Translations under genes and position numbers: made by a program
Assembly: GCA_004431415.1 (NCBI GenBank)
Contig: QPMI01000533.1
Span: forward strand, 62,001 to 126,000
DNA from: Cyanophora paradoxa
Taxonomy: Eukaryota; Glaucocystophyceae; Cyanophorales; Cyanophoraceae
Reading direction: 5' to 3'
Length of the DNA stretch: 64,000 nucleotides
The notes under the pieces: model-generated
What the model saw: only the letters and a program-made list of their open reading frames with translations
Database searches by the model: none
What the model was told of the DNA's origin: nothing
In this document: in pieces, positions 32,453 to 44,500 of the stretch
Numbering within the stretch: the first letter of the stretch is position 1
Layout: the number at the start of each line of letters is the position of its first letter

Positions 32453-32975
32453 CGCAGATGAAACGGACGGGTCAGGTGGCGGTCAAGTGCTTGTTCGAGT
32501 CGGCAGCAGCAGCATGCAGCTGCAATGACAATCAGTCAGCATCGTTAAGTCAGAAATAGGCAGGGCAAACATGATCAGTCAGTATCGTACCGCGTCGTAC
32601 CGCGTACATGCGCAGCTGGCTATAGCTACGTATACCCCTCCGATCGAGGCTCACTTGAAGTCACTTCCACTTCGAATTCAATTGCAAACATATATATACG
32701 TAGAATTGTATACGTACGTATCGAGGGACGGCGCGGGCGCCGGGTGGGGGCGGATCCGGACGGCACACAATTGCAAACTTTAACAAAGCTAGCAGGAATT
32801 CGAATACACACATCGCAAAAGCTACTAGCTATAGGCTAGTGCCAAAAAGGATGTGATATCGATCATGAGTCGACGTCGTGGGGATCGCGATCGTGAGGTG
32901 TGTGCGAATTCATTGTGAGATGTGTGCGAATTCATTATGAGATGTGACCGTGGAATTGAGGGCCAGAGCCGCCTC
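32453..32975. other. AT-richer intergenic region
   Basis: No coding frame supported. It contains short inverted AT stretches such as acatatatatacgtagaattg near 32,688 and a 16-bp direct repeat gatgtgtgcgaattca (32,894 and 32,918). It forms the 5' flank of the array and the 3' flank of the CBM48 gene. Confidence 0.4.
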
Positions 32976-35359
32976 TTAGCCTGAAATGGCTGCAGCGTAA
33001 AGAGCTCGAGCGTGAAAGGGCCGTGAAAGGCGTGCAAGGCGTCGGAGCGCACCCATCGAGAGGAGCTCCATGAGCGTCCGCAGGTTGTCTACCCCGCGCG
33101 CGTCGTCCTCCCGCAGGCGCCCTTCGTAGTGCACGAGCCGCAGCACCGCCCGCCGCGGCGCCTTGACTGCGCAGCGCGCGAGTCAGCCACGACTCACGAT
33201 GAAACAAGAGCGGCTCACGAGGAGGGGACGGGGGAGGGGGGGGGGAGAGGGGGGGAGGGGGGACGGGGGGGAGGGGGGCGCATCACCGTTCAGGATGCCG
33301 GAGCCGTGGTCGACCGCGGTCGGGTAGTCATCGACCCTTGCGGCGTCGAAGCAGTTCCGAAGCACGACCAGGACGACCTCGATGTCCGATCCTGCGCCAA
33401 AAGTTGAGAATACGCGGGAAGGCATGCGCGGGAGAAGGACGTGCACCCCGGCGGATCGCGCGGACCGACTCCACGAGGGTGTCCGAGAGGCGCGAGCCCT
33501 GGGCGGTACCCAGGACGACGGCCGCGCCGCGCCCGGCACCGGCGCCTCCGTCGGGGGCGCCGGCCTTGAGCGGGCGCAGCTCGAAGGAGAAGCGGCCGCC
33601 GGCGAGGGACTCCATGAGGCGCACGGCCTGCTGCGCCACGCCGCCCTCGGCCGCCAGCGCCGACTCTGTCGCCAGGACCGGCACCACCGGCACACACGGC
33701 TTCGCCTTGGCTGGCACGCCGGCTGGGGGCGGAGCTGCCAGGGGCGCAGCAGCGAAGCGGACTGCCACGGCGCTTGCGGGCACGGCGGTGGTAGGTACGG
33801 CTGTTGGCGCCCGCGCGCCGCCAGAGAATGCGTTTCCGGGCGGCAGGCGGGGGCGAGCCGGGGACTGGCCACGCCGGTTCGTGACCCTGGCCGGGGCGCG
33901 CTGGGGCGAGGAAGTCCGGTTGGGAACAGTTGCAGGCGACCCGGGGCCCGGCGGGACGGACGGGAGATGGAGCACCTGGCCGAAAGCGCAAGGCAGGAAT
34001 CACGGAGGAGCGGGGGGAGGAGCGGGGAGGGCGCGCCGTTTCCACGACGGCGTCGATGGATGTAGAGATTGCGTTGGGGTCGACAGGCCACGGCAGCAGC
34101 GGCAGCTCGGGCCCGGTGCCGCGCATCGTCAGCGCCTCTCGCAGCGCACTCTGCTCGCCGTCCGATACGACGATGGCCTCGATCCGACGGGCCACCAGCT
34201 GCTTCCACGCGCGCGCAAGCACACCGACCTCCTCCGCGTCGGCGCCCGCGGCATGGATGAGGACGACCGCGGTCGCGTGCTGCATCGTTGGGTGCTCTGC
34301 TGCACTCGAGGCGGCGACAGGAACGGCATACAACCTGCGACCACATGTCAACGAGCGCGCAACCGCGAGGTCAGTGGGCGTCAGGAACCAGCGCGAACCC
34401 CCGGAAACGAAGAGCGTTCAGCAGAATGAAAGCCCGATCGCTTGCGCCGTTCCCGTAGACGATAACAATGGGCGGCCGAACGATGAGAACGTTGTTGATG
34501 TAAGAGCCTTCGACAGCGTACGGGCGGTCCTGGCACACAACGTAGTGCCCCCTGCCAGCTGCGTGCCGCATGAAGTCAGATACTTAGTAGTGCGTGTGGG
34601 ACAGCGGTCTGAACTGGCCTTCGATTTTGTACTGGTGCCGGCCGGTGGGGAGGAGCTCAAGAGCGACGTAGTCGCCGTGCTGATCGCGCTGCAGCACCAC
34701 CTCCGATCTCCAACCATCCCACGAGCCCTTGCAGGTTACTTGCTGGCCGGGCGGGCATGGACCCCTCCAGCGGAGCTCGGCTAGATAGCAAGGCGCTACG
34801 GGATCCGGCGGCATAACATGCACAGCCGGAGTCTGCGAGCTGAACAGGCTGCCCGTGATGTTGGTGAAACGGCGGACGCAGTCCGCCAGCTAAAGCTTCG
34901 CTGCCACACGACAGTCCGGCTGCGTCGAGAGACAGATCCATGTTCGGGTCTGGTGCCCCAGCAACGAACCACCATTATCGCGTACCCCGAGGCTCTGGTG
35001 CATTGGTGCAAATGGCCGGACAGGTGCCCCGCGGGTCTGGTGCCCCTCGCTGCCCTTTAAAGCGCGCTTCGCTCTTCTTTTGCTCTCCGCGCTCCGCAAC
35101 TTTTGCTCTAGATCTGGCAACCGCAACCGCAGCGATGACGGCAACCGCAGCGCAAGCTCTCGAACCGGCGCCTCTGGGCATCACGGGCCCGCCGGTCGAT
35201 CTCTGCCTCGTACGCCGATCGATCACTACCTCCCGCTTCTCGGTTTTCGTAACGCTTCTCGCAGGTCATTCCGGCGTATGGCACGTCCAAAAACCCAATA
35301 CTGAATACGTGCCGCGGCGTCTTGAGTCTTCTTGACTCGGGAAACACCTTAGCCGCCAT
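32976..35359 (-). CDS. CBM48-like domain protein with alpha/beta modules (unrecognised architecture)
   Basis: The start ATG 35359 reads MAAKVFPESRRLKTPRHVFS. After an intron, an exon from about 34,894 contains CPPGQQVTCKGSWDGWRSEV and YVALELLPTGRHQYK. A GC-AG intron leads to HYVVCQDRPYAVEGSYINNV. This is the glycogen-binding CBM48 pattern of AMPK beta and relatives (G-S-x2-x-W, L-x2-G-x3-Y-K, NNVL). It is followed by strand-helix modules: PPIVIVYGNGASDRAFILL, then TAVVLIHAAGADAEEVGVLA, IEAIVVSDGEQSALREAL and, after a Pro/Ala-rich linker, GAAVVLGTAQGSRLSDTL. The last exons read DIEVVLVVLRNCFDAARVDD and RLREDDARGVDNLRTLMELL, with a likely stop TAA at 32978-32976. No kinase-complex domain is seen. 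Carbohydrate binding is inferred from family; the rest is unknown. Confidence 0.55.
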
Positions 35360-35643
35360 CACGGCGTACGGCCCTGCACAGGTCACCCCCTGGAGCTCGG
35401 CCCTTGCAAGCCCGCAGAAGGCTAGAAAGCACCTGAATGACCTCCAGAGTGCGTTCCCGCTCTGTCAGTCATTGGCGCGCTCTCGGTCTGAGCGACCCAC
35501 ACAGATCAAGCCACCCAGCAGGCTGGCGCTGCCAACATAGTCGGCGGCATTCGCGAAGCGATCCGCACCTGCCAGCGCTCCTCGCGCCCCTCCTCCTCTA
35601 AGGTGCGCTTGTCCGTCGGAATGTTGTCTCTGCCAGATTAACA
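35360..35643. promoter_or_regulatory. Divergent 5' region of the two alpha/beta genes
   Basis: The two start codons are 284 bp apart in head-to-head orientation. No TATA box seen. The promoter role is inferred from orientation and from similar spacing at other divergent pairs in this window. Confidence 0.4.
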
Positions 35644-38511
35644 ATGACCGATGGTCCCCCGCAGATCATCTTGATCTTCGTCGACGGGTCCGCCACGCCT
35701 GAGGCGCTCGTCGCCGCTCTCGAGGCCGCCAACGACGCGCGCAATCTGGTCCGCCACAAAACTAGAAAGCGCATTCAAATTTGAACTCTTCGCGCCACAG
35801 GGATACTCCGTGCGCGTGGCGGACGTGGACGGCTCGTCCGCCGAAGCTCTGGTGGACGATGTGATGCTGGTCGCCTTGGCGGACCCCAACGCCCTCTTCG
35901 TGGGCAACAACGCCGTCGAGCAGCTCTACGAGGCCGTCTCCCGCCCCCGGAACCTGATCCCCGCCGGCACGTTTCTTCACCTAGCAATGTCACTGCCCGT
36001 GTCTCACTTTCCCCGCAGCCGGCGTCGGCGAAGCCGTCTCGGCCTCTATCCGTACGGCCTTCGTGCTCGATCACCCCGTTCGCATCGGCGATTCCGTCAA
36101 CGTTCATGTGGGGGTCCGCAAACCCTGCCACTCCTTCCGGCCCCGCTTATGCGCCACGGACCGCAGCTCGTCCTGTCGACTCCGGCTTCCGGTCAGACTT
36201 TCCGTCTTGTGGCGGTCGGGAACGACTATTTCTGGTGCGCGCGCTGTTTCGGCGGGGCGCGCAGTCCGCTCCTTTCCGACAGGCGGGGCAGCGGGGGGTA
36301 CGAGAGCAGCGTGGACATCGCGTCCGAGGCGGGCAAGGCCGTTCTGGAGGGGGAGCTCAGCCTAACTCCCAAGTTCAGCCGGGCGAACCTCCACGCCGGC
36401 GTGCGCGCCCTCAGGCCGGCTGTGCAGCTGGAGCTGTACAAGATCGAATCCGGCCAGCCCCCCGCTCGCGTGCCCCTCACCCGCGACTACCTCATCTTCC
36501 CCTTTGGTCCGCCAGCGCCTGCCCGCGGCGCTCCGGCCCGGTTCGCGATTGCTGACGCGTCGCAGAGCTGTTCACGGGCGACGTGTACAACGCTCGTTTC
36601 TACCCAAAGGACGGTCGCAGCAAGCACACAGTGCTCTTCCACGGGAGCGCCGGCTCTGGCAAGAGGCACGCCCCCGCCCGCCCGCCCGCCCGCCCCCCTG
36701 CGCGCTGACTTCCTGCCCAGCTCTCTTACCAATTCGATCTTCGCGAGCGTCCTCTCGCAGTCGGTGCGCGCATCGTCGACGGGCGGCTCCACTGGGCACG
36801 TCACGAGGCACTACCGCCGCTTCGCCCTCGACTCGACTATCCCATTTGCCCTCCCATTCGCCATCGCCGAGATGCCGTGCGCCCCCACCCGCCCGCTTCT
36901 GAGCGTCGCCGCCTCCGACTCCGCGGCAGGGGCAAGGACGACCACAACTTCGCGGGGGAGGAGCTGGCGATGGCCTGCGGCGGCCTCTTCGCCGACGGCG
37001 ACGCGGTACCCCTCGGGCAGGAGGCGCCCCTCACCCTCCGCGACAAGGTTCGGCCCCCACGCCCTTGCGCGCCGCCGCTGAGCCCGCGCGCAGCTCTCCG
37101 GGACCCGCCTGCGGGCCCGCGACAGCGCTGAGATCGAGCTGGAGCGCGCCGCCCCTGTCGTCGTCTTCGTCATCAGGCTCGTACCCCCCTTTCGCCGCAC
37201 CCTCCCCTCTTCCCCCCCCCCCGCACTCCCCCGCTTCAACCCCCCCCCCCCCCCTCTTAGGCCTCCCCCACCCTCCCTTAACTCCACCCTACCTTCCCCT
37301 TCCCCCCCCCCCCCCCCTCTTTTTCCCCTCCCCCTTCCCACAGCCCTATTCCCACGCTGAACTGTTCGAGCAGCGCGGAGGAGGCGCGCGGGGCGGATGT
37401 ACCCGACGGAGCCGTGGCGCGTCTGCAGCCCCACATCGAGGAGGTCATTCGCATCGGTTCGCGCAACCCGGCCCGGCCCTCGCCGCCCCAGCACCCCGCC
37501 GCTCACAACTGTCCCACGCAGGTCGCCGCATCTTGATCACTGTGACTCGCGGCGACGACATTGCGAACGCGGCGGAGGCCGCTTCGATCACCAACAAGCT
37601 CGTCCGCGCCCTCGCAGTGGACCGCAACTCGGTATGCCGACGATTTCCGTGCCATCCCGATGTAAACTTGGATCCAACATCGCAACGCAGGTCCACATCG
37701 TCACCAACAACGTCGACGACCGCGACAAGCACTTCGAGAAGGACAAGGTGCGAGGCGCCGGGGCCCGCCCGCACGCCTTCGAGCTGACGCCTTTCTTACC
37801 GTCTCATCCCAGGCCGCCTACCTCGCGCTTCTGGCGATGCTGGAGGACGCCTGCACCGTCCCGCGCTCCGTCCGTGCGCGCCGTCCCTCACTTCGCCCGT
37901 CCGCTTTCGCCTCCGCTGATTCCCGTCGCGCAGTGCTGCAGCCATACGGCCAGTCGACGGCTGCGGCGGCGTCGGCCCCGGTGGCTGCGGCGCCTCCGGC
38001 GGCCCCGGCGCTGACGCAGGAGCAGCTGCTGGCTGCCCTCGCGAGCCTCATGGGCAACCAGGCCGCGCCGGCGCCGGCCTCGGCGTGACGCCAGGGCGCT
38101 GGCGTCCGCGACGGGGCGGCGGAGGAGGAGGCGGCGGGCGCTGGCGGGGAGGCGGCGAGCGGCGGAGGAGGGCGCGAGGAGGCGGCGGCGGAGGAGCCGG
38201 CGGCGGCTGACGTCGGCGGAGGCGGCGAGGGGACGGCGGTGGCGGAGGCGGGCGAGGCGGCGGCCGGCACCGGAGGCGGCGGGGAGGAGGCCGAGGAGGA
38301 GGACGCACTGGAGAGCGACGTGGAGTGGAGCGGCGACGACGAGGCGGACCTCGACGTGGAGGAGGGGCCAGATCCGGAGGGACCCCCGCAAGCCGCCGGC
38401 CCCTCCGCCCCGGCCGCCCCCGCGGCCGGTGGGACTCACGAGCAGCGGTCGCCGCCCGCGGGGCCCTTGGCGCGCCTCGCGAGCGCGGGGAGAGCGTTGT
38501 TTGGGCGGTAG
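35644..38511 (+). CDS. Unrecognised multi-exon protein with alpha/beta start and acidic tail
   Basis: The start is MTDGPPQIILIFVDGSATPE. A 57-nt intron leads to GYSVRVADVDGSSAEALVDD and NALFVGNNAVEQLYEAVS, a strand-helix pattern like that of the divergent neighbour. Later exons give GVGEAVSASIRTAFVLDHPV, LVLSTPASGQTFRLVAVGND, ELFTGDVYNARFYPKDGRSK and HTVLFHGSAGSGKR. Clean GT-AG exons follow: RRILITVTRGDDIANAAEAA, VHIVTNNVDDRDKHFEKDK and AAYLALLAMLEDACTVP, then VLQPYGQSTAAAASAPVAAA with LTQEQLLAALASLMGNQ. A Gly/Glu-rich acidic tail ends at TAG 38509-38511, and joining it to the previous exon needs a very short intron near 38,055-38,090. Exon borders between 36,500 and 37,350 are unclear. Sequence from its 3' end occurs inverted in tandem units 1 and 4. 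The family is not recognised. Confidence 0.5.
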
Positions 38512-38851
38512 TTCAGGCTTTTCTATCCCCAGCGCGCAGCTCGAATGTTTTGTTCATATCGATGTTCAACAGAGCTGCGCATGCGCTGATATCATCATTT
38601 GACTTGCACATCATAACTTATGCCTATGCACATCGGCAGGGTCCCCCCCTAGGGGTCTTTGATTGATATTAGAGGCGGCTCTGGTGTACTGGTATACATA
38701 CACACACCGCAGAATAAGCGCGCTCCTGACCTAGAGCTGGGACTGTGACCTACAACGCTGGGCTCTATACATCTTCAGATAATAAAGGGCTCCGATCCGA
38801 TCCGATCCCATCGATCCGCGCCGGCGGCGGCAGCGGCTCGGCCGCGGGCCG
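38512..38851. other. Convergent 3' intergenic region
   Basis: Lower GC than its neighbours. An aataaa lies at 38,780-38,785 on the plus strand (gataataaagg), a possible polyadenylation signal for the upstream plus-strand gene. No coding frame seen. Confidence 0.35.
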
Positions 38852-41266
38852 CTACAAGTCGGCAATGCGGACGCGGCCCTCGCCCCCGGCGAAGGCGATC
38901 GATTTCACGTCCGGCGCCCTGCGTTACAAGTAAGCAAATTTGATCCCGAATTCGATCTGGGGGGGGGTGAGGGGAGGGGGGGGGTACGGCGCGCCAGCAG
39001 GCGGTGTAGACCCCCTTCTCGAGGCCCGTGACCGAGCCCAGGATCGCCCCGCTGCTCCTGTTGAAGATCTGTGCCCCGTACCCCGCCCGCCCGGATCAGG
39101 GGGGGTACCGGCCAGAAGCGGGAGGGGAGGGGGGTACGGCAGCCGACCTTGACCTCGTTGCGCCCGCTGCCGCCGGCGACGACCATCGAGCCGGCCGGGT
39201 CCCCCGAGAACTGCGCACTGCGAACGAAGTCAAACAAAGCGAACGAAGCGATCAAATTAAGCGATCAAATTAAGCGCACGTGTAGAGGAGGCACTGGGCC
39301 TGCTGGAAGGGGTTGGCGGTGAAGGGGATCGTCTTGACGAGGGCCGTCGTCCCCAGGTCCCACACCTGCAGCTGGTCCTTCGGGCGCCTGCGCCCCCCGC
39401 AGCTCAGCTATTCTATCATCCTCTCTCTTCTTATCTTTCCTCCGCCCTCGCTCGCACCAGGAGCCGGTGAGGACCTCGTCGCCTTGGACGTCGACGGCGT
39501 CGCCGCAGATGTGCGCCCCGAAGATGCTCCGCACCGCGTAGTCCACCCGCATGTCCCACACCCTGCCCCCGCCGCCCGTCATCAGCTCAGCTCGGACTCC
39601 CTCTTCTTCTTCTCCGCTCTTCTTCGATTGGACCTCGGGCCGGTCTGGGTGTTTCTAGTCTTTCAGAAGGTTCAGGAGGACTAGGAGAGTGCGGGGCGCG
39701 CTCGGCTCAGATCCCTCAGATCCTAGGCGCTAAGAAGAAGCGGCGCTAAGAGCTTAGACGCCCGCGCGTGTAGAAGCGGGCGGGGCTGGGGAGGGGGCGG
39801 GGCGGGGCGGGGTACGGCGCACTGGATGGTGTTGTCCCACCCGCCGCTGATGAAGAGGTGCTCGTTGTTCGGCACGAACTGGGGGATAGGGGCACCGAGG
39901 TGAGAAGGGCGGGGGAGGGGGGGGGGGGGGGGCTGGGGGGGGGCTGGGGGGCGGGGTGGGGGTGGGGGGGGGGGGGGGGGGGGGGGGACAGGGAGGAGGG
40001 GGAGGGGAGGGACGAGGCTCCCTCCCTCCCCTTCAACATCTTATACCCCTTTCCGGGGAAGAAGGGGGGAGGCGGGTGGGTGCGGAATGGGGGGGGTACC
40101 TTCAGCGAGAAGACGCGGTTCGAGTGGCCGGGCCGGGCCTTGCCGTACCCCCCCGCCAGCTCCTGTACAAGCTGCTCGCCCGACCCCGGGGAGTCAAGAG
40201 ACGCGGCGGACGTCCTGTACCCCTCCCCGCGCACCGTCTTGGTCGCTTCGTCGTACAATCGGACCTGCGGGCGGGCGGGCGGGCGGGGCGCGTTCGAGCT
40301 CAGGAAGAAAGGGGTACGGTCGATCGGGGCGGGGCGGGGCGCGGTGGGGCGAGCGGGGCGCGCCTTGAAATCCTGTCCCGCAGTGATGAACTTTAGGCCA
40401 TCGTAGCGGTAGTCCAACGCGTACACCTGCGGGTGGGAGCGGAGGAAAGAAGTTGAGCGGAGAGGGGGACGGCGCGTGCCGAGCGGCGGGAGAGGAGGAA
40501 GAGAAGGAGGGGTACCTGGTTGTCCTCCTCGGTGATCGTGTGCAGGCACTTCCCGCTCGTGATGTGCCAGTGCTTCACCGTGCCGTCGGCCCTGCGCGGC
40601 GGCAAGTTCGAAAGACTGCGCAAGCGCACGCGCGGCGCAGGCAGGAGGCGGGGCTCACCCGGTCGCCAGGAGCACGTTCTTCGTCTTGCTTTGTGCTGCG
40701 ATGCGTCAGCGTGGACGGGAGAGCGCGCGCTCGCGCGTGCAGCACCGGTGTAGGGCCGGAATCGGACTGCGGCGAGGCGTGAGCGCGGGGCGGAAGCGAG
40801 GCGAATGCGGAGGGTGACGCTTACGGCACGTTATGGGGAGCACAGCCGATCCGTCAGAGACGAGTTCATAGCTGAGCTTCCCTGCGCGGCCTTCAGCCGG
40901 CGGCCCGACTCCCGCATCGGCACGACCAGCGGGCGAACCCGATTCCGCGTTGAAGATCTTGATGACTCCGTCGCCGTAGCCCGCCGCGACATACACTCCG
41001 TCCATGCTGCGAGACGCGCGCTGAGTGTCGCCCTGACGTGTCGCCTGGGGTGCGGGCGCACGAGTAGCGTATACAAAACGTCTCCGGCTTCTCCTTGCCA
41101 TGCGTGTGCCTGTCCTCGCTCTCTAGCCTACGAGTGAAGGACGATCAGATGACGCGCTGCGTCTGGGCCCGTGTGACGCGCGCGGCGCCTTCAGACACCC
41201 TAGATTCTTGACGGTAAGCGGACGCTCCGGCTTCACTCCGCCGGGGAGCTCCTCCTCTTTCGACAT
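38852..41266 (-). CDS. WD40-repeat protein
   Basis: Minus-strand exons give successive WD40 blades: GVYVAAGYGDGVIKIFNAES (near 41,000), NVLLATG joined to ADGTVKHWHITSGKCLHTIT (40,660-40,520), VYALDYRYDGLKFITAGQDF (about 40,430), VRLYDEATKTV, then PGHSNRVFSLK, FVPNNEHLFISGGWDNTIQ, VWDMRVDYAVRSIFGAHICG and DAVDVQGDEVLTGSW. They continue with QLQVWDLGTTALVKTIPF, AQFSGDPAGSMVVAGGSG, IFNRSSGAILGSVTGLEKGV and finally SIAFAGGEGRVRIADL with stop TAG at 38854-38852. About seven blades are consistent with one beta-propeller. The start at 41266 (MSKEEELPGGVKPERPL) is plausible but its first intron is not resolved. WD40 propellers act as protein interaction platforms; no specific role can be assigned. 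Many introns contain ggggtac, the reverse complement of GTACCCC. Confidence 0.82.
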
Positions 41267-41551
41267 GGTGCTTTGTGTGCTCGTACCCCCATCCGGCAGA
41301 ACAACTTGCAGCAGCAGGAGCCGGCCGCCGCACCCCGCAAGAGTTCGGACAACAGCCTCCCACCCGATCTCGGCAGTCCGGCCTCCGCCGCAGGTTCCTC
41401 GTGGTGACGCGTGCGGCGTCCAGGCCGGCTCCGGCGGCGGCGATCCGCTTGGAAACAGCTTCCTAACTGCGTCTACGCGGCCGGCCACGAGCTGGTTCAC
41501 CGCGCGGCGCTGAAGCGACTCGGCGGCTGCAGCCCCCCGCAGCCCACGGCC
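41267..41551. promoter_or_regulatory. Divergent 5' region of the WD40 and glycerol-3-phosphate dehydrogenase genes
   Basis: 285 bp between the two start codons, head to head. No TATA box evident. Inferred promoter. Confidence 0.4.
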
Positions 41552-44500
41552 ATGCTCCGCCTAGCTACGCGCGTGGCCGCGGCGGGCGCGGCCATCGGCG
41601 CGTCGGCTCTGACGTTCGTCAACTTCGCGGCGGACTTCGACGGCAGCGAGCTCCCGGTTGCGGGCGACGCGCCCGCCCGCGCTCTCAGGACCCGCGCCGA
41701 GCACCTTGCCGACCTAGGCGCCTCCTCCAAGAACCCCTTCGATGTCCTCGTCATCGGTGCGCCCGCCGGCGACGCCCGCGCGGGCCCGCGCCTCGTTGGG
41801 GCGGCGCCGGACGATCGGGTCCCGCGCAGGCGGCGGCGCCACGGGCGCGGGCATCGCTCTGGACTGCGCCACCCGCGGCCTCCGCTGTGCGATGGTCGAA
41901 AGGGACGGTACGCAGCGCCCGGCGGCATGCTGCGGCCGACCCATGCCTGCCCCGAGGCCCCTCTCCAACCGCATCGATCCCTCCCATCTCAGACTTCGCG
42001 GCTGGGACCTCCTCCCGATCGGCGCGCCCGTACCCCCCTCCCACCCGCCCGCCTCGCTTTTTTGCAGCTCTTATGATACCCCTCCCAGACGAAGCTCATC
42101 CACGGGGGTATTCGGTACCTCGAGAAGGCTTTCTTTCAGCTGGATCCCTCCCAGTTCAACCTCGTCTTTGAGGCCCTGCACGGTCCGGAAACCCCGTACC
42201 CCGCTTCTTCTGCGCTCGTACCCCTGACAGACACGTCGCACCGCCCGCAGAGCGGCGCCACTTCTACCACGTCTGCCCGTTCAGTGCGTGCCCGGCCGCC
42301 GAGCGAGGGGGGGGGGGGCCGGTACCCCCCTCGTTCCTTCCCTGCCTGACGGCGGTCCGCCCCTCGCAGACGCGTACGTGGTACCCATCATGATCCCTAC
42401 GTTCGCCTGGTGGGAGGTCCGCGAATGCTGTACCCCTCCACCCACCCCCTGTATTTCATACCCTCCTTTTTCCTCAGGTCCCGTACTACTGGGCGGGCGC
42501 CAAGGCCTACGATCTCGTCGCCGGGCTCCGCCGCGGCCCCGTACCCCCCTCCCACTTCGTCTTTCCAGGTGGTGCGTGATCCGTACCCCTCCCCTCGGAT
42601 GCAGCACCCCCTGCCCTTCCCTTATTCCGTACCCCCCGCAGAGGCGATGCACCTGTTCCCGACGCTGCGCCGCGAGGGCCTCAAGGGCACCGTCGTGTAC
42701 TACGGTGCGGTACCCCCTTCTCCCCAATCCATCTACCCCAGCAGCCTTAACCCCCCCCCCCCCCCCCCCCTTTGCAGACGGGATGCAGAACGACGCGCGG
42801 GTGAATGTTCTCGTGGCCCTCACGGCCGCCGCCAAGGTCCGCCCCCGTACCCCCCCTTCCCTACCCCCTCGCTTCCCAGGCGAGGGCGTACCCGTCGCGC
42901 AGGGCGCCGCCGTCGTAAACCACTGCGGTGTGGTCCGTCTCCTCAAGGACAAGGCCCGTACCCCCTCTAACTCGCTGTACCCCCTCCTTCCGACCTAGCT
43001 AACTTGCTGTACCCCCGCAGGCGGGGAAGGTGATCGGGGCGCGGGTGCGGGACGGCGAGACGGGCAGGGAGATCGACGTGCGGGCGAAAGCCGTCATTAA
43101 CGCCGCCGGGCCCTTCTGCGGTGCGCGCGGCGGGGGCGCGTACCCCCCGTGGATTGCGTACCCCTGAGAGGTTTTTGCAGATGGCGTGCGGGAGATGGAC
43201 GAGCCGGGGACTCCCCCCCTCGTCACGCCCTCGGTGCGCCGGCGCCCGAAGCGAGCGACTCTGAGCGAGTGCCAGTCGCGAGCGACTCTGAGCGAATCTG
43301 ATTTAATCAACTTTCCCGCCGCTCAGGTGGGGGTACACATCGTGCTCCCCGACCACGTCGCCCCCTCCAACGCCGGCCTCATCGTTCCCAAGACGCGGGT
43401 TCGACTCCCGACGGGCCCCTTTTCGTCCCACGGCCGTGACTTTGCGCGCAGGACGGTCGCGTGCTTTTCTGTCTACCCTGGGAGGGATCCATCCTCGCCG
43501 GGACGACCGATAGCCCCGCCCGCCTCGAGCCCCTCCCGGCCCCCTCCAGGGTACCGGCGTCGTACCCCCCGCCGCTCTATAATTTAGCCCGCCGACGGCC
43601 GCAACGCTCGCAGGAGGATGTCGAGTGGATTCTGAGGGAGCTTGGCGAGTTCCTTCGCGTACCCCTCGAGCCCCGCGACGTGCGCGCGGCCTGGTCCGGT
43701 TTCCGGTGCGGTCGTACCCCCTTCCTCCCCCCTCTTTCACCCCCGAGCCCCGAGCCGAACCTCGCAGGCCCCTCGCCGCCCCGCCGGCCGCGGGGCAGTC
43801 CGCCGCGCGCACGAGCGACGTCGTTCGCGATCACTTCGTCACGGTACCCCTCTCCCCAGATATCGCGCACCCCTCTGACTGTCCCTTGAATCGGAAGGTG
43901 TCGCCCTCGGGGCTGCTGACGATCACGGGGGGGAAGTGGAGTGCGTCATCTGTACCCCCTTCCGCACCCCGCCCTCTCTGACGCGCCTCCCTTCTCCCTT
44001 CCACCACCCGCAAACGCAGCCACTTACCGGTACGGATCTACCCGCCCTCACTCCGTCCCTGCCTTTCGCTCTGTCTGAGCCACCCCCGCGCGCAGGAAGG
44101 CGAGGCTACCCCCCCCCCCCCCCCCCCAACCCCCGCTCCCCTTGAACCCGTACCCCCTTAGATGGCCGAGGACGCCGTTGAGGCCGCCATCTCCGCCGCG
44201 GGCCTCCAGCCCCAGTACCCCTCCCGCACCCTCCAGGCGCGCCCCGTACCCGCGCCTTCCCTGGACGGCCCGCAGCTAACGTACCCCCCCCCATCAGACG
44301 ATGCTGGTGGGGGGGCACGAGTGGACGCCACTCGCGCCGGTATCCCTGCGCCGCGACTTCGGCCTCGACAAGGCGTGTACCCCCCTCGTTCTCCTCGTCT
44401 CCTTCTTCCGCTGTTGATGCTGTACCCCCAGGATATCGCGGAGCACCTTTCTCGGAACTACGGCGACCGCTCTCGCGATATCGCCGAGGTGCGGTACCCC

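Noticed and set aside
36600-36680. P-loop in the gene at 35,644 (HGSAGSGKR)
   Set aside because: It resembles a Walker A start, but no hydrophobic strand precedes it in the usual way, the Lys is followed by Arg instead of Ser/Thr, and no Walker B could be located in the uncertain downstream exons.
39899-39990. Long G-rich stretch as a possible telomere-like or recombination element
   Set aside because: It is an irregular G run within a WD40 intron, without a repeating telomeric unit; homopolymer C/G runs are common in introns here.
43397-43432. tRNA T-arm-like sequence (GGGTTCGACTCCC followed by a T run) in a glycerol-3-phosphate dehydrogenase intron
   Set aside because: The bases upstream that would form the acceptor, D and anticodon arms are exon coding sequence for a conserved protein segment, and no cloverleaf can be drawn.
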